From Symsagittifera roscoffensis (taxonomy: Eukaryota > Xenacoelomorpha > Acoela > Convolutidae): DNA of 64,000 nt. The DNA lies in the NCBI RefSeq assembly GCF_963678635.1, contig NC_087066.1, positions 9,179,116 through 9,243,115 on the forward strand. The letters run 5' to 3'. Under the pieces are notes generated by a model. That model was given only the letters and a program-made list of their open reading frames with translations. It ran no database searches and was not told the DNA's origin. Of the stretch, positions 1 to 10,814 are shown in pieces. How positions within the stretch are numbered: the first letter of the stretch is position 1; each line of letters opens with the position of its first letter. Position numbers and translations under genes: made by a program.

Positions 1-900
1 CAGACGACCAAAAGGCAGATACCTATATCTATGAACTGAAAAAATTAAAAAATTACCAAAGCCTTACTGCGTCAGTTAGAACAGATGTCAATGTATCTCG
101 TTGATTGTTGACCATCCCTCTGAAGATACAACAAGCAGCAGCCTTATTGACACCTGCACAGATATTGAGGATCAATTGAACAACAGTCGTGGCTCAAGAA
201 AAGATCAAACCAAATGTCTGAATAAAAGAACCACGTCATGCATAAGTCTTCTGAGGTTTTTCTCGAAAATCCAAAAAACAAACTTGACGAGATCAATAAA
301 ATGCATCTCGGAACATGACGGTGATAAAGTAGAATTGCTGAGTTTGAGATTTAGAGTAGCAAAAAATTGAGTCAACAATCCTAATTACTAAAGCACAGTT
401 CCGGGAAAACCCTTCCCAACGCGCTATCACTCTGAAACACCAGTAGAAAGCAAATCAACTAATTGAAAAAGCAAAAAACGACGAAGATAAGAACGTCAGC
501 ATCAGTGAATTGAAAACCGACCCCGCTTCCTTACTTGAAACAGATGACAAAATATCTTGAGGACCATCACTCTGAAAATACAACAAGAAGCAACATTATC
601 CACACTTTCTCAGCTGTAGAATTTAGCTCAACTGAACACGATTTTTGGAACACTAATCCGAAAAAGTTTAGTCTTATGTAAACTGAAACAAGGAGGTGGT
701 AAATGCGGCTTTTCTATCAACAACAGATGGCTCCTTTCAGACCCTTAGAGCTTATTTTCGATAAAATTACTCAATGATTCGAAGCAATCACTGCCCCTAT
801 AATAATGTGTTGCAAAATGGAAATAGTAAAAAAAACATTAAATTGTCACCCTTCTCGCAATGAGAGAGGTGTATTAAAAAATCTTGTTGTGTCTACGATA
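1..900 (+). pseudogene. Decayed repetitive coding remnant, possibly coiled-coil
   Basis: The stretches at about 81-186 and 540-640 are diverged copies of one sequence. Both read in one frame as Leu/Gln/Ala-rich helical text (for example LKIQQ followed by A/E-A-x-L) and both are soon broken by stops. The first 60 bases and 420-530 also read as charged helical text. The pattern fits an old gene with internal repeats coding for heptad-like helices. No start, splice sites or known domain can be recognised, and the stops make it non-functional as seen. It could also be part of a diverged repeat family. Confidence 0.3.
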
Positions 901-1890
901 TCTGAAACTGGTTTAGTTTTTACTTTTTTATTTTGAAACAAAGTGTTGATTTTTCTTCTGTTTATTGCTTTTAGGGGAAGGTGTAGAACATACGCTATGA
1001 AAGATTAGTTTTTATTATTTACTTTCTAAAAACTGAATCATCACAATGAACTTTTATCTATCCTCGCATTTCACCTGATAAAAACTTCGAGTCGTTGTCT
1101 ATTTCTTCACCTCTGTTTGAGTTTTCGTTCAACTTCTCCGCTTCAAAGTTGTGATAGTTTTGTCTGTTCTATTTTTGTGTTTTTTTCAAACAATAATTTT
1201 TACACTTAAAGTTTCGTCTAATTTTTTTTCTTCTGTCTTGCATACCACCTAAAGATTCGGACCAACTTCACTGTCGTGGTTTTTTCTGTTTCTGATCTTC
1301 CTACAATTAGATGCCAGGCGTGAAGTAATTATCTGAATTTGTTTCTTCAGATATGAGTTGTTCTGTGCAAATAGGAAGGGGTTAAGCAGAAACGTGCACC
1401 CATAGAGTAAGAATGTGACCATCATTATGGTGAACAGTGCTCTCCCTTCTACAAAAGAGGGGGTACAATTTGTGATAGAAGGGTCCCAAAAATCTACAAA
1501 AATCCTCTAATAACGAGGCCAAGCTGTGTATATTTTGAAAACGTAAAATTGTTTGTGTCAATTAGTGGAATCATAAAAAGAATTATTTGCATTGACATTA
1601 ATGGCGAAAAACTAAAACCGAGGGGTCGGCAGACTTAAATTGTTTTGGAGCTCAATAGCAAACACCGGTAATGTTAGGTTTATCGGTATGTAGAGTGATA
1701 ATATGCAAAATACACGTCATCAAAAAAATCAATTTGTTTGGTGTTACTTAAATCAATTGCAAGCAAGTCGGTTCGCCAAAGCCCATCAAGTACAAACGAG
1801 AAAACTTTCGGAAACTAGCGAGCGATTTTCTATGCATTTACTGGTTTGGTATTGTTTATAACCATCCGATGTTGAACCCCGCTCGCTAGT
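900..1890. other. AT-rich intergenic DNA
   Basis: No open frame of convincing length and no RNA gene is seen here. The one recognisable item is a 27-bp word at 1460-1486 that recurs twice further on. Confidence 0.5.
1460..1486 (+). repeat. 27-bp dispersed word, copy 1
   Basis: GGGTACAATT followed by TGTGATAGAAGGGTCCC recurs in inverted orientation at 3236-3262 and again at about 7237-7262. It may be the edge of a small non-autonomous element. Confidence 0.55.
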
Positions 1891-1892
1891 GG

Positions 1893-2060
1893 ACCCTTTT
1901 TGCTCCAACCAATGAAAATGGGTTGGATTTTTGTATTCGGGTGTATTTTAACTTTTCCCTTTTTTCAACTTTTTATTTTCCATGCAAAATCAGGTACCAC
2001 AAATAGTCATCGGACTGGATCGAGTTATATATCATATCAAAGTTCTTCAAGTCGTAAAGC
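1893..2060 (+). repeat. Dispersed repeat, copy 1
   Basis: This stretch aligns with 5960-6180. Shared features are GGGTGT followed by a T-rich tract, CAAAATCAG, CCACAAATA and a TATATCAT block, in the same order and orientation. Divergence is high, so it is an old repeat. A 60-codon ORF here covers the repeat and is not convincing as a gene. Confidence 0.45.
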
Positions 2061-2310
2061 GAACGACCTTAAAAAAGTTTAAATACTTTTACTAGTGTCG
2101 ATAAAAACCAATTTGAAAATTTTTGATTTTTCGTCTAATTTTGAGCGAATGAGGCTTACATTAGCTTCCTGCAATGAGGCTCTATAGTTAACAATCGATT
2201 ATTATGAGTTTTCATGGCCTGTCTCCAAAAAAACTAAAATAATCAATTATAGAGAACTAACATGCGTTTAAAAAATAAACAAAGTGGAAATCAAATTAAT
2301 CAATTGATTA

Positions 2311-2555
2311 CCGCCCCCCCCCCCAAATTATTCTTTTTTTTTTTGGGGGGGGGTAGATGAGAGGGGGTAGGGCGTGGTATGCAGGTGGCGTGGTGGGTAG
2401 GTGGAGGGGGTGGGTGAGTAAAAGCTAGATGGGGGGAAGCTAAGTGGGGTGTAGGTGGGGGTAGATGGGGGTATGTGGCAGGCGGGTGTGAGTTTAGGTG
2501 GGTTGAGCGTAGGCGGGATGAGCTGAGCTTAGGTGGGGTGGAGGGTCGTTCGTCA
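2311..2555 (+). repeat. C-tract/G-tract hairpin and G-rich degenerate minisatellite
   Basis: A run of C, an AT spacer and then a run of G (2311-2350) can form a hairpin. It is followed by about 200 bp of degenerate GTAGGTGGGG-like units with strong G-quadruplex potential. Both flanks hold AATCAATTGATT or ATAATCGATT words, as other G/C tracts in the first 11 kb do. Confidence 0.7.
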
Positions 2556-3207
2556 GTAGAAAAAAAATGGTTTTTCTTAGCTTAACTAAATCTGAGTTGG
2601 TTTAGAAATCGAGTAAGCTGCGAGTAAAACAAAAAAGCTGCAAATTGTTTCAGAAAATTTAGCAAAAATTTATAGATTATGAGCCATAATAATCCAAAAT
2701 AATGGATTTTAAATGGATTATAATCGATTTTTTTTCTGTAAAATGAATGGATTAGAAAGGATTATAACTGATTGCCTGGTCCCAAAGGGTCATTATATTC
2801 GATTATAAGGCCAACCTTTCTGACAACAAAAATCTACTTTTATCCATAGAACCTAGCTGCGGTTTATTTGTGCTTAATTTAAGCGTTAACAATTTAGTTT
2901 TAATCAAGAATAGTTTGTTTAAATTTTCCGAAAAACAATGAAAAGTTTGAAATAACTTTTTAAATTTTTTTAAAAGTTTTTTTTACTTTTAGTTTTTTCG
3001 TTTTCTTGCATTTTTTACAAAACCTGTTTTTCAATTTACTTTTAGTATAATGACTGTCAAATATGCCTAACTTATAGTTTTTTTTCAGATCCTATTATCA
3101 CACCACGCAGAAAAAATGACACTAATTTGAAAAAAAAGAAACGTTTTTTGTTTTGGTTTTTTTAGGACCACAGTCGGAAAATTCCGTTCTACTTGCACAG
3201 TATCCGC

Positions 3208-4443
3208 CTATCCTTGTTCAGAAATATTTTTTGTTGGGACCCTTCTATCACGAATTGTACCCGTAGGTGGCAGTGTGGCCATTAGAAGAGTCAAAATACA
3301 GTTGGGTACTGACAGGGCGAGGAACATGATCCCCACAAATAGAAATGTGGCTGTCATTTTGAAGCGGTTCTTCTGATTTTTCCTTTCAATATTGTTGTTG
3401 GTAGTAGGTCGCTCGATAACAAAATTTTTGTCTTTGTTCATATTTGCATCATTCGTGTCTTAATAGAATTACAGGTTGAACGAAAACTTGGACAAGTTTT
3501 CTATGATTGTATTCTAGTGGTTTTTCGTTGAAAACTGTTTTTTTTAGACTGGGCTGTTTCACAGAAAAAATACGACTAATTTTTATTTGAACCTGAATAG
3601 TTTTGAACAGAAGAGTTCTATATCTTCGAAAACTTCATTTCTTATATTCATTAACTGTATGACAAAAAACGTTGTTTAGTTAAAACTGTTTTTACTTAAG
3701 AACCTCAACCCATTACTAGAAATTTTTTGATCAAACAATTACATCATTGTCTTACTATTTTTCCTCTAATGATTATAAAATATTTTTGAGAAACAATAGT
3801 TTCAACCTGTCTGTTTTGTCTTCTTCGATAGGACTCTGAAGCAAAGCGTGTGCTTGACCGGTGCCATAGCCAATTGCATACAAGATACATTGAACTGCCG
3901 TGATATTACATGGTACAGAGCAATGCTCAAAGACCCCTCGATCAAAACCAACGCAAGTCTAAACGAATACCAGAAGAGGTTAAACCGGTTCAAGTCCTCC
4001 CTGTCTTTGAAGAATCGCAAACCCACCAATGAAAAAGTCGAGCTGATTATAAGAATTATAACCAATGAGATGCTAATGTTGCAGTTTGTGAAGATGACTT
4101 TGTAGGAAAAAGGTCTCATAACTGCAATATATCTGTTACTAGCGACCAGAACCTGAAGACACAGCGAGGCAGCTGATAGTCCCAGGTAGGGAAAGTACAC
4201 CGAACCATTCACAAACCCCTGCTCAGACAATGACCGAGGAATGAACAAACTAGCCGATGATAGCCATATAAGGAAAATCCCGTAAAGGGAATCTGTGAAC
4301 AGAGTGAATATCACCAAGTATTCAGAAGGTCGTTTGTTCTGTTTAAGTGATAAAATCAAACAAATTGCGAAGTTCGACACAAAAGCTAAGAAGCCTATAA
4401 ACATAAGAGAATAAAAAATGAACGTTAGGACTGAAAAAGCCAT
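3208..4443 (-). CDS. Rhodopsin-like 7TM receptor, truncated before TM7
   Basis: Two exons fit together on the minus strand: 4443-3807 and 3458-3208, with an intron at 3806-3459 (GTTGAA donor, TTAAG acceptor). The splice keeps phase and gives about 295 aa. I see TM1 (VLTFIFYSLMFIGF region), TM2, TM3 ending in NRYIAV (the DRY-motif position), TM4, TM5, a long hydrophilic third loop and TM6 (ATFLFVGIMFLALSVPN). This is a small-molecule or peptide receptor of the plasma membrane, by architecture only; the ligand is unknown. TM7 is missing: after TM6 the frame runs into the 27-bp dispersed word and stops. The gene is therefore probably a truncated allele or pseudogene, unless another exon skips the repeat. 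Confidence 0.65.
3236..3262 (-). repeat. 27-bp dispersed word, copy 2, inside the receptor 3' exon
   Basis: This is the inverted match of 1460-1486. It encodes the last residues of the receptor ORF (around TIRDRRV), exactly where TM7 should begin. Confidence 0.6.
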
Positions 4444-4449
4444 TTTTGA

Positions 4450-5032
4450 AAGATGACCTATTTAGATTTTATAATTGTTTCAAGTTTTAAAATGATATGT
4501 TGAATGTTTTTGGTCTTTAGAAAACCAGATTCAGAATGCTATGATTTTTTCGGATTCGGCCGCTCGAAATACTTAACAAGAAGTTCACATTTAATGGATA
4601 GGTCAAATAAAGTTTAGAAAAGGTTAAATGTCATGTAAAATGAGTCGTTATTTCGGTTGAACTTACCATCAGCATCTGATTGATATTTAAGTATTTGTTT
4701 GAATTCGTATCTAAACGAAAATCTATAGAAGAAAAGTTCTTGTCATTCAAAAAAACTACATCAAGTCTCTAGAGAAAAACAGTATCCTACAATTGTCACA
4801 TTCTTTTGAAGTTTGTGTTCAATTCCCGCAACAAAACTTCATTGGGTAAAAATCAATTGTAATGGAATTTTGTCGGCGCATAACAAATAAATTAGAAAAT
4901 GAGACAAAAATAATTGATTATAGTTGATTATAATTAAATTTAAAACGGTGTAAATTTATTTGCTTACAATTGACTAACAAATTATTATAATTGATTATAA
5001 TTTAGCTTCAAGAAAAAAATCGTAATCGATTA
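4450..5032. other. AT-rich intergenic DNA with ATTGATTATAA words
   Basis: No gene is seen. From 4880 to 5040 the words AATTGATTATA and TTGATTATAATT recur several times. They are related to the ATCGATTATAA words at 2690-2790 and 5355-5375. Confidence 0.5.
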
Positions 5033-5269
5033 TTAATTCATTCTAAACGTTATATTCTGAATTTTGGTAAGACTGGTACTTATTTCACAAAATATTCGAT
5101 TATTAACGCTTGAAACTGGATGCGGGCCCAAAATCATTTCACCAATTATCCCCATCCCAGAATCAGCAACATTCCCATCCAACCGGCCACCGAAATAAGT
5201 TACTCTGGGGTAGGAGTTAAACGTGGGGGGAATTGCAAAAAAAAACAGAATAATTAAGACAGCATTCAA
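5033..5269 (-). CDS. Short secretory ORF, possibly first exon
   Basis: The 78-aa frame starts with a clear signal peptide (MNAVLIILFFFAIPP) followed by a polar segment with Gly/Asn/Ser-rich text and one Cys. It ends at a stop inside an AT-rich repeat. Composition after the signal (YFGGRLDG, GEMILGP) looks like real protein rather than random AT-rich translation. No domain is recognised. It may be a first exon whose continuation lies towards lower coordinates, or a small secreted protein gene. Confidence 0.35.
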   Translation of the reverse strand: MNAVLIILFFFAIPPTFNSYPRVTYFGGRLDGNVADSGMGIIGEMILGPHPVSSVNNRIFCEISTSLTKIQNITFRMN

Positions 5270-6330
5270 TTCCAGCGAGACACAAAATAACTAACTTGAG
5301 TTTGAACTTATTATGAACAATTGAAAACAAAAAATATAAAAGAAAAGGATTACATTTAATTATAATCGATTATATTGGATTGGGTTTCGTTTGATAAAAT
5401 ATTTTTGAAAATTAGTTGGAAAGAATCCATTAAAGAAGTGGATTTTGCTTTGAAAAATATGAACAATATAAATCATTTCTAATGAAAAAAAAAAACGGTT
5501 TTATTTTGAATTTTAAAGAGACAGGCTACAAAATACAATTATAGGCTGTCAAATTACTGGGCGGGTTAACTTACAATTATTTTGGCTATATGACCACAAA
5601 ACGGATTCTTGTGATGGAAAAACGTTTTTATTTCAATAATATGAATTTGAACTTCTATCTATTAAAAAAGAGGACTTGAATTTTTATCTATAAAAACTAA
5701 ATAGAAATAATATAAATTATAAACATGACGAGTAAAACCAACATAACATCGTCGTCTCTTTTGGCGCCATTCAAAACACAGGCAAACTTGGTCTCATGAT
5801 CTATCAAAGCCCTCGAAGACAGCCTGACTCTGGACTACTTTTTAAGTAGATGCAGAATAATATTCAGATGTGGCGACACTTAACTGTGTTGTCAGTGATT
5901 CTGTTGAATTAAATCATCAGTAATTCTGTTGAAAGATTTTTTTCTGGTTTTGACCCAAGCAAGGCTGACTCAGTGATGCCCTATGCATCAAAGTCTTCCA
6001 TGGACAGGTAATTTGCGCCTGCTTTTTGTTCAGACCTCTGAAACCGAGGAGGGAGTTTGCATTTGGGTGTGTTTTGGTTTTTTCTTTTTTTTGAAGTTTC
6101 CACTCAAAATCAGCCACCACAAATAATCATTAGAAGGAGTCGACTATTATATCATTACCATCAAAACCCTACATAAGACTTCCAAAAACATACCTGCCAA
6201 TAATAAACACACGAGACCTACAAACGCAATTTAATCCAGGCACACGAGTTTTTTTGAGTTTCTTCTAGCGTCTGCTTGATGCTACAATACGCTATGGATG
6301 TAGAATGAAAAATGATAGACATTGAATAAA
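5270..6330. other. Intergenic DNA with dispersed repeat copy 2
   Basis: No convincing gene. 5960-6180 is the second copy of the repeat at 1893-2060. The 67-codon minus-strand ORF in it is a by-product of the repeat. Confidence 0.45.
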
Positions 6331-6683
6331 TGAAAAAAAAAATTCGAAATTGATAAATCTCGAATGAAAAAATCAATTTAAATCGATTTAATTCCGTTTT
6401 AATCCCTTTGAAAATAAAAACAAATTCAGACTGAAGTGCATTTATTTTGATTTAAAATCGATTTCGATCAATTTTTTTAGCTGGGATTTAAGATCAATTT
6501 AAATCGATTTTAAATCGATCCAAATAAATCTTCATCTTTTTTATTTAATCTTCGTACTTTTTTCATACTAACCTCGATCTAAATTTAATCAACGTACTTT
6601 TTTCATACTATAATCGATGTAAATTTAATCAACGTGCTTTTTTCATACTAAAATCGATCCTAATCCACTTTTGTCAGTGCGGG
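6330..6683 (+). repeat. ATCGAT-type repeat block, left arm
   Basis: The block is packed with variants of AAATCGATTTAAATCGATT. It ends in TTTTGTCAGTGCGGG at 6669-6683, which is matched in inverted orientation at 7315-7333 (18 of 19 bases). It contains a 40-bp tandem array at 6545-6660. It looks like one arm of an inverted-repeat element. Confidence 0.6.
6545..6660 (+). repeat. 40-bp tandem repeat, about 3 units
   Basis: TTTCATACTA recurs at 6561, 6601 and 6641 with AAATTTAATCAACGT between, giving a 40-bp period. A single further unit lies at 7823-7860 in the same orientation. Confidence 0.75.
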
Positions 6684-7314
6684 TTCCCTTTTGTGTTACA
6701 CCTTGTTATTTGTAAACAACCGCGTATAAGCAACCCAGTAGCAAATAAGAGAAAAAACTTATCAACTTCTGAGCCACCATGATACTCGAGAAAATCGAAA
6801 AAGCTCAGCTATGAAAGACAGGTCTCTCGAAAAAGCTACTATAACAGCAAGGTTATTCATAGACTAATCTCACACCGTATAGTTTGGAAACTGAATTTTT
6901 CCACTCAACTTGCTTTTTGAAATAATTGTAAATGCAATGTGTTGCTCTGGAAAAGTTTTAAAACCAAAATAGGAGTTTCACAATAATATATTTTCCAAAT
7001 CTATCAAGTGGTCGGGAATTATCAGTACTCAAAGTTTAAATTTGCCAGTTTTTTACCTAAATTTTTGCTCCTTGGTGGCCGAGGTTTTACACTTACAGGC
7101 TAACAACACCAAAATTTACTTGGATAAAATACTGCGTTGCTTATCTGAATCTAACTTTCCAATTATTTCCAATTAGATTAACAATTTGAGCCATCACAAG
7201 ATACGACTTGTTCATAAGGGACCTGGTCATTTTCAGAGACCCTTCTATTACAGTTGTACCCATGAATGAAGACTTCTTCAAGGAAAAAACCTCCGTGTAG
7301 CCGATTTCAGTTTA
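6684..7314. other. Spacer between inverted ATCGAT blocks
   Basis: This 630 bp has no ATCGAT words and no gene that I can see. It holds the third copy of the 27-bp dispersed word at about 7237-7262. Confidence 0.4.
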
Positions 7315-7867
7315 CCCGCACTGACAAAAATGGTTTTCGGTTGATTCGAATTGATTTTAAATCGATTTTAAATCGATCCAAATTGATTAACCATGTACAG
7401 TTCGAGTAACCATGTTTTTATTTTAAGTCAAAACTGATAGGTGGATAAGAATTTGGGGGAGGGGGGGTGCGGGCTAAGAATTGGTGGGGGGGGGGGCATA
7501 GGGGACGGTTGATCTTGTTTTACAAGCTTTTTAGTCAATTTTGGTATTTGTAACGACACGTAACAAAAATTTTCATTTTTTGAAACTGTCATTTGAAAAT
7601 TTGAAGAAAAAAAAAGAAGTGAAAAAAAATCGATTTAAATAGATTTCAAATTGATTTGCATCGATTTCATTCTAGCTCAGATTTAAGATCCATTCAAATC
7701 GATTTAAAATTGACTGGAGTCGATTTTTTTAGCGTTGAAATTAAATCGAATTAAAATCGATCCAAACTGATCTGAAATTTTTGTTTTGATTAACTTAATT
7801 GTTTTTACAACTTGAATCGATTTCAATTTAATCTGCATACTTTTTTCATACTAAAATCGAAATGCCA
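7315..7867 (-). repeat. ATCGAT-type repeat block, right arm
   Basis: It begins with CCCGCACTGACAAAAATGG, the inverted partner of 6665-6683, and continues with many ATCGATTTTAAATCGAT variants. G-homopolymer tracts sit at 7450-7500. Confidence 0.6.
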
Positions 7868-8060
7868 AAATTTGAAGCATCGCACATTGCATAAAATGGT
7901 TGATTTGGATCTGAGATTGTCTTTGAAATTTGTTCATTGAGAAGTTTTTTGATTTCTTCAAATCGTGTTTGGTGTTCTGTTGTCCATTCAAATATATTAT
8001 ATAAATTAGTTTTTTAGTTTTAATAAAACTATTAACGGGCTAGTTAAAAAGTCGAATTTT
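7868..8060 (-). pseudogene. Ty3/gypsy RT-RNase H junction fragment
   Basis: Read from 7991 downwards the minus strand gives FEWTTEHQTRFEEIKKLL, then SDPNQPFYAMCDASN. This is the RT-connection/RNase H entry of a Ty3/gypsy polyprotein, with the first RNase H aspartate in the CDAS motif. The plus-strand element at 13930-14060 has the same segment (DPNQPFYVMCNASN), so this is a fragment of a related element, here retaining the Asp. It is cut off on both sides. Confidence 0.75.
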
Positions 8061-9099
8061 GTCTGAAGAAAAAACCCACCCCGAGCACAAATATTCCGTT
8101 TCTTTCGTATCGATAGTCGGAACAACAAACTTAAGAGTTTTTTTATTCCCTCATCCGAAGTCAATGCACGAATTACTAGTTTTTGTTAATCTTGTAATTG
8201 AAGTTTAAAAAATTATTTTTTCTGTAAAATTTTGCTGATCTGTTATCAGTACTTTAATTTGAGTATAAAAATAAATTTATTTTGTCTGATATCAATGCTT
8301 TTATTTTTTCTGAAAAAAAAATTCCTACAATGAGTTCAGTTTCTTTTTAAATTCTATATCGTGAGATAAATTGTTTTTTATACCTAATTTTTCAGTTTGA
8401 TTCTGAAGTCAGATTTGGTTTCACTTCTGAAGTCAGATTTGGTCTCAAGTTAAGTCAGGCTTCAATTTAATCAAAATCAGCTTCTTCAAAGTTATAAAAT
8501 CTGAGTTATTTTTGGTTTTAATTTAAAGTATTATTGAACGGAACAGCAGAAAATGAATTTGTTGAAAGAAGAAAAGCAGCAAAGGTTGGAAGAGAAAAAC
8601 TGAGTCAAACTGAAAAAAAAAAACAAGTTATGATCTGTAGAAGATTTGGATATAAAAGAAATTTTGACTTTTATGGTTATAGTAATACAAAGAAAAGTGT
8701 TATCTGAGAAAGTTTGTGATTTTACATTTGAAATTGAGTTGAACGAAACACTATTGCTATGCCGTACAAGGAAATTATTGAGGCTAAGTCGTTACTCGGG
8801 TTAGATTTTCTTCAACTAATTTTTCTGATGATGATTGGTTGCAATTTGACAAATATTCTTAAAATTGAGGTCTCTAAAATTGATGATTTCATACACACAT
8901 TAGGATATCTGTATAATTGCCATAATGAAAACCCTATTTGCGATTATGAAATTTTTTTTTTGGTTTTTTTTTACGCTGAATAATTTCATTTAAAGAATAA
9001 AAAACAAAAAAGGAGCAATACTTTTTTTTCTATTTTGCAGAGAGAAAACTGTTCGCTCATAGAGATCTAATTGACAAGAAACCTTGCCATTTTGGAATA
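8061..9099. other. AT-rich intergenic DNA
   Basis: A 24-bp tandem pair lies at 8401-8443 (TTCTGAAGTCAGATTTGGT twice). A 74-codon plus ORF at 8759-8983 has no recognisable features and is not called as a gene. Confidence 0.45.
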
Positions 9100-9262
9100 A
9101 TCTCAAGAATGCAATAAATAATAAAAAAACTTAAATGATAATTTCTACATTTTGTTTTGTGTAATATTTGCTTCATGGAAAATCAACGTTTGTATTAAAA
9201 AAAAATTTTTAACGAAAGGAAAGAATACCTTATCAGCACGAAATGAAGGTAAGCTCCTGCTT
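9100..9262 (+). repeat. 163-bp direct repeat, copy 1
   Basis: Nearly identical to 9865-10027 (ATCTCAAGAATGCAAT to GGTAAGCTCCTGCTT). The two copies bracket the secreted-protein gene; copy 1 ends just past its stop codon. Confidence 0.85.
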
Positions 9263-9759
9263 ATTTGTGCTTACGGTTGGGTTGTATCAAAATCGTTTTT
9301 GTTTCATTTTCTTCGACTTTTAGAAATAAATCGTTAAGATTAGCGGTGGGAAAATTGTTTCCAAACCCAAAAAACACATGCAGTGCAAAACGAGCGCCGT
9401 CATTTATTTGGCTTTGAAATCTGAGCTTCATGCTGATGAGACTTCCTGGATCGTAATTTAGTGTGAAATATTTCCAGCGATTTATGAATATATACGTTAG
9501 GTTCATTTCACTCTCGTAATGGTAATTAGAATTGTCGTAATCTGGGCCATTCGTTGTTTCGTTCCCCACTTTCAATGGCATATACGCCAACCCTCTGCAG
9601 AGCATCCCGGATACCTGTTCAAAACAAAGAAATAACCGAATGGGAAAAAACGAGCTGGTTTGTGCTGGGCGTTTTTTTTCATAACACCAAAAAACTGTTC
9701 TCCAGCACAAAAAAACAACAAAATAGTACACAAAGAATCGCTAATAAGATTACGGCCAT
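9261..9759 (-). CDS. Small secreted glycoprotein, two exons
   Basis: Exon 1 (9759-9688) encodes a classic signal peptide, MAVILLAILCVLFCCFF. Exon 2 (9614-9261) follows a 73-nt intron (GTGTTA donor, TTTTGAACAG acceptor), and the junction is in phase 0, giving about 141 aa. The mature part has at least three N-glycosylation sequons (NET, NLT, NET) and a beta-rich stretch around ARFALHVFFGFGNN. That stretch is loosely reminiscent of lectin-like sandwiches, but I cannot assign a family. The splice was chosen because it joins a signal peptide to the longest open frame without a shift. It is likely exported; its function is unknown. Confidence 0.55.
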
Positions 9760-9864
9760 CAAATTAAAGCTTCATGTTTTAGAATAGAAATAGATCTTGC
9801 AAAGCGCCTTTTTTTGAGAATGCAATAAATATCTTCATCTTAAATACTCATGCATTAAATACTC

Positions 9865-10027
9865 ATCTCAAGAATGCAATAAATAATAAAAAACTTAGCT
9901 GATAATTTCTACATTTTGTTTTGTGTAATATTTGCTTCATGGAAAATCAACGTTTGTAATTAAAAACTTTTTTTTAGCGAAAGGAAAGAATACCTTATCA
10001 GCACGAAATAAAGGTAAGCTCCTGCTT
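9865..10027 (+). repeat. 163-bp direct repeat, copy 2
   Basis: Second copy of 9100-9262, 765 bp downstream and in the same orientation. Confidence 0.85.
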
Positions 10028-10583
10028 TTTTTTTGATAAAAAATATCTAATTTGTTATAATTAACGAAATAACAATGGTAAACTTTTCAGCTCCAAGCAA
10101 CATTGTCAGCTGAACTTTATGAGTATGCAATTGAGTTTGTCGGAATTTGAATGGTGTAATTACCCTCTTTTATTCACAGCGTAGAAAAAGGCTAATTTAG
10201 AATTCAAGCCAGCGAACATGATGCTTCAAAGCTTTGGTTATATCGTTTTGAATGGGTCTAGGGCAAACATTCAATATGTCAAACATCCGCTATGTCAAAC
10301 ATCCGAAATTATATTATAAGTAGATAGAAAGGTGGCTGTAAATTTTCAAACAACACACAATTCTTTCAGCCAATTCCATTTTCACCTATTCTTTTTCTAA
10401 GTTTTCGGGGGGTCCGCTACACGAGCGTCGCCGCTTCGCGGCTATAACGGGCTCTAATTTTTCCAATGTGTCTTATCTTGTGTGGGCAAGTTTGCATCAA
10501 GTTAGCGCGACTGCGACGGTTTTTATCACTTTGTTCCCCTTTTTGAAAGTTCGGATGTTTGCCTTAAGAAAACTGTTTTTCGT
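10028..10583. other. Intergenic DNA
   Basis: No gene seen. CGGATGTTTG/ATGTTTGC words near the right edge (about 10553) recur just outside the right end of the fold-back element (about 11479 and 11520). Confidence 0.4.
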
Positions 10584-10814
10584 ATCCCGGGTCGAGATCC
10601 CGCTCAAAAACCGCTGAAGATTTGAGCGGTTTGAGCGGTTTTCCAGCAAGATTTGAGCGGTTTGAGCGGTTTGGGCGGTTTGGGTGGTTTTTTTTGGAAA
10701 AACCGCTCAAACCGCTCAAATCTTGCTTAAAAAACCGCTCATTTCTTGCGGTGATTTTTTAACGGTTTTTCAAGCAAGATTTGAGCGGTTTTTGAGAAGT
10801 TTTTGAGCGGCAAC

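Noticed and set aside
3848-4105. Plus-strand 85-codon ORF
   Set aside because: Lies opposite the receptor exon, which has a coherent series of membrane helices; the plus frame has none.
9152-9787. Plus-strand ORFs at 9152-9337 and 9554-9787
   Set aside because: They lie in the direct repeat or opposite the secreted-protein exon and show no protein-like features.
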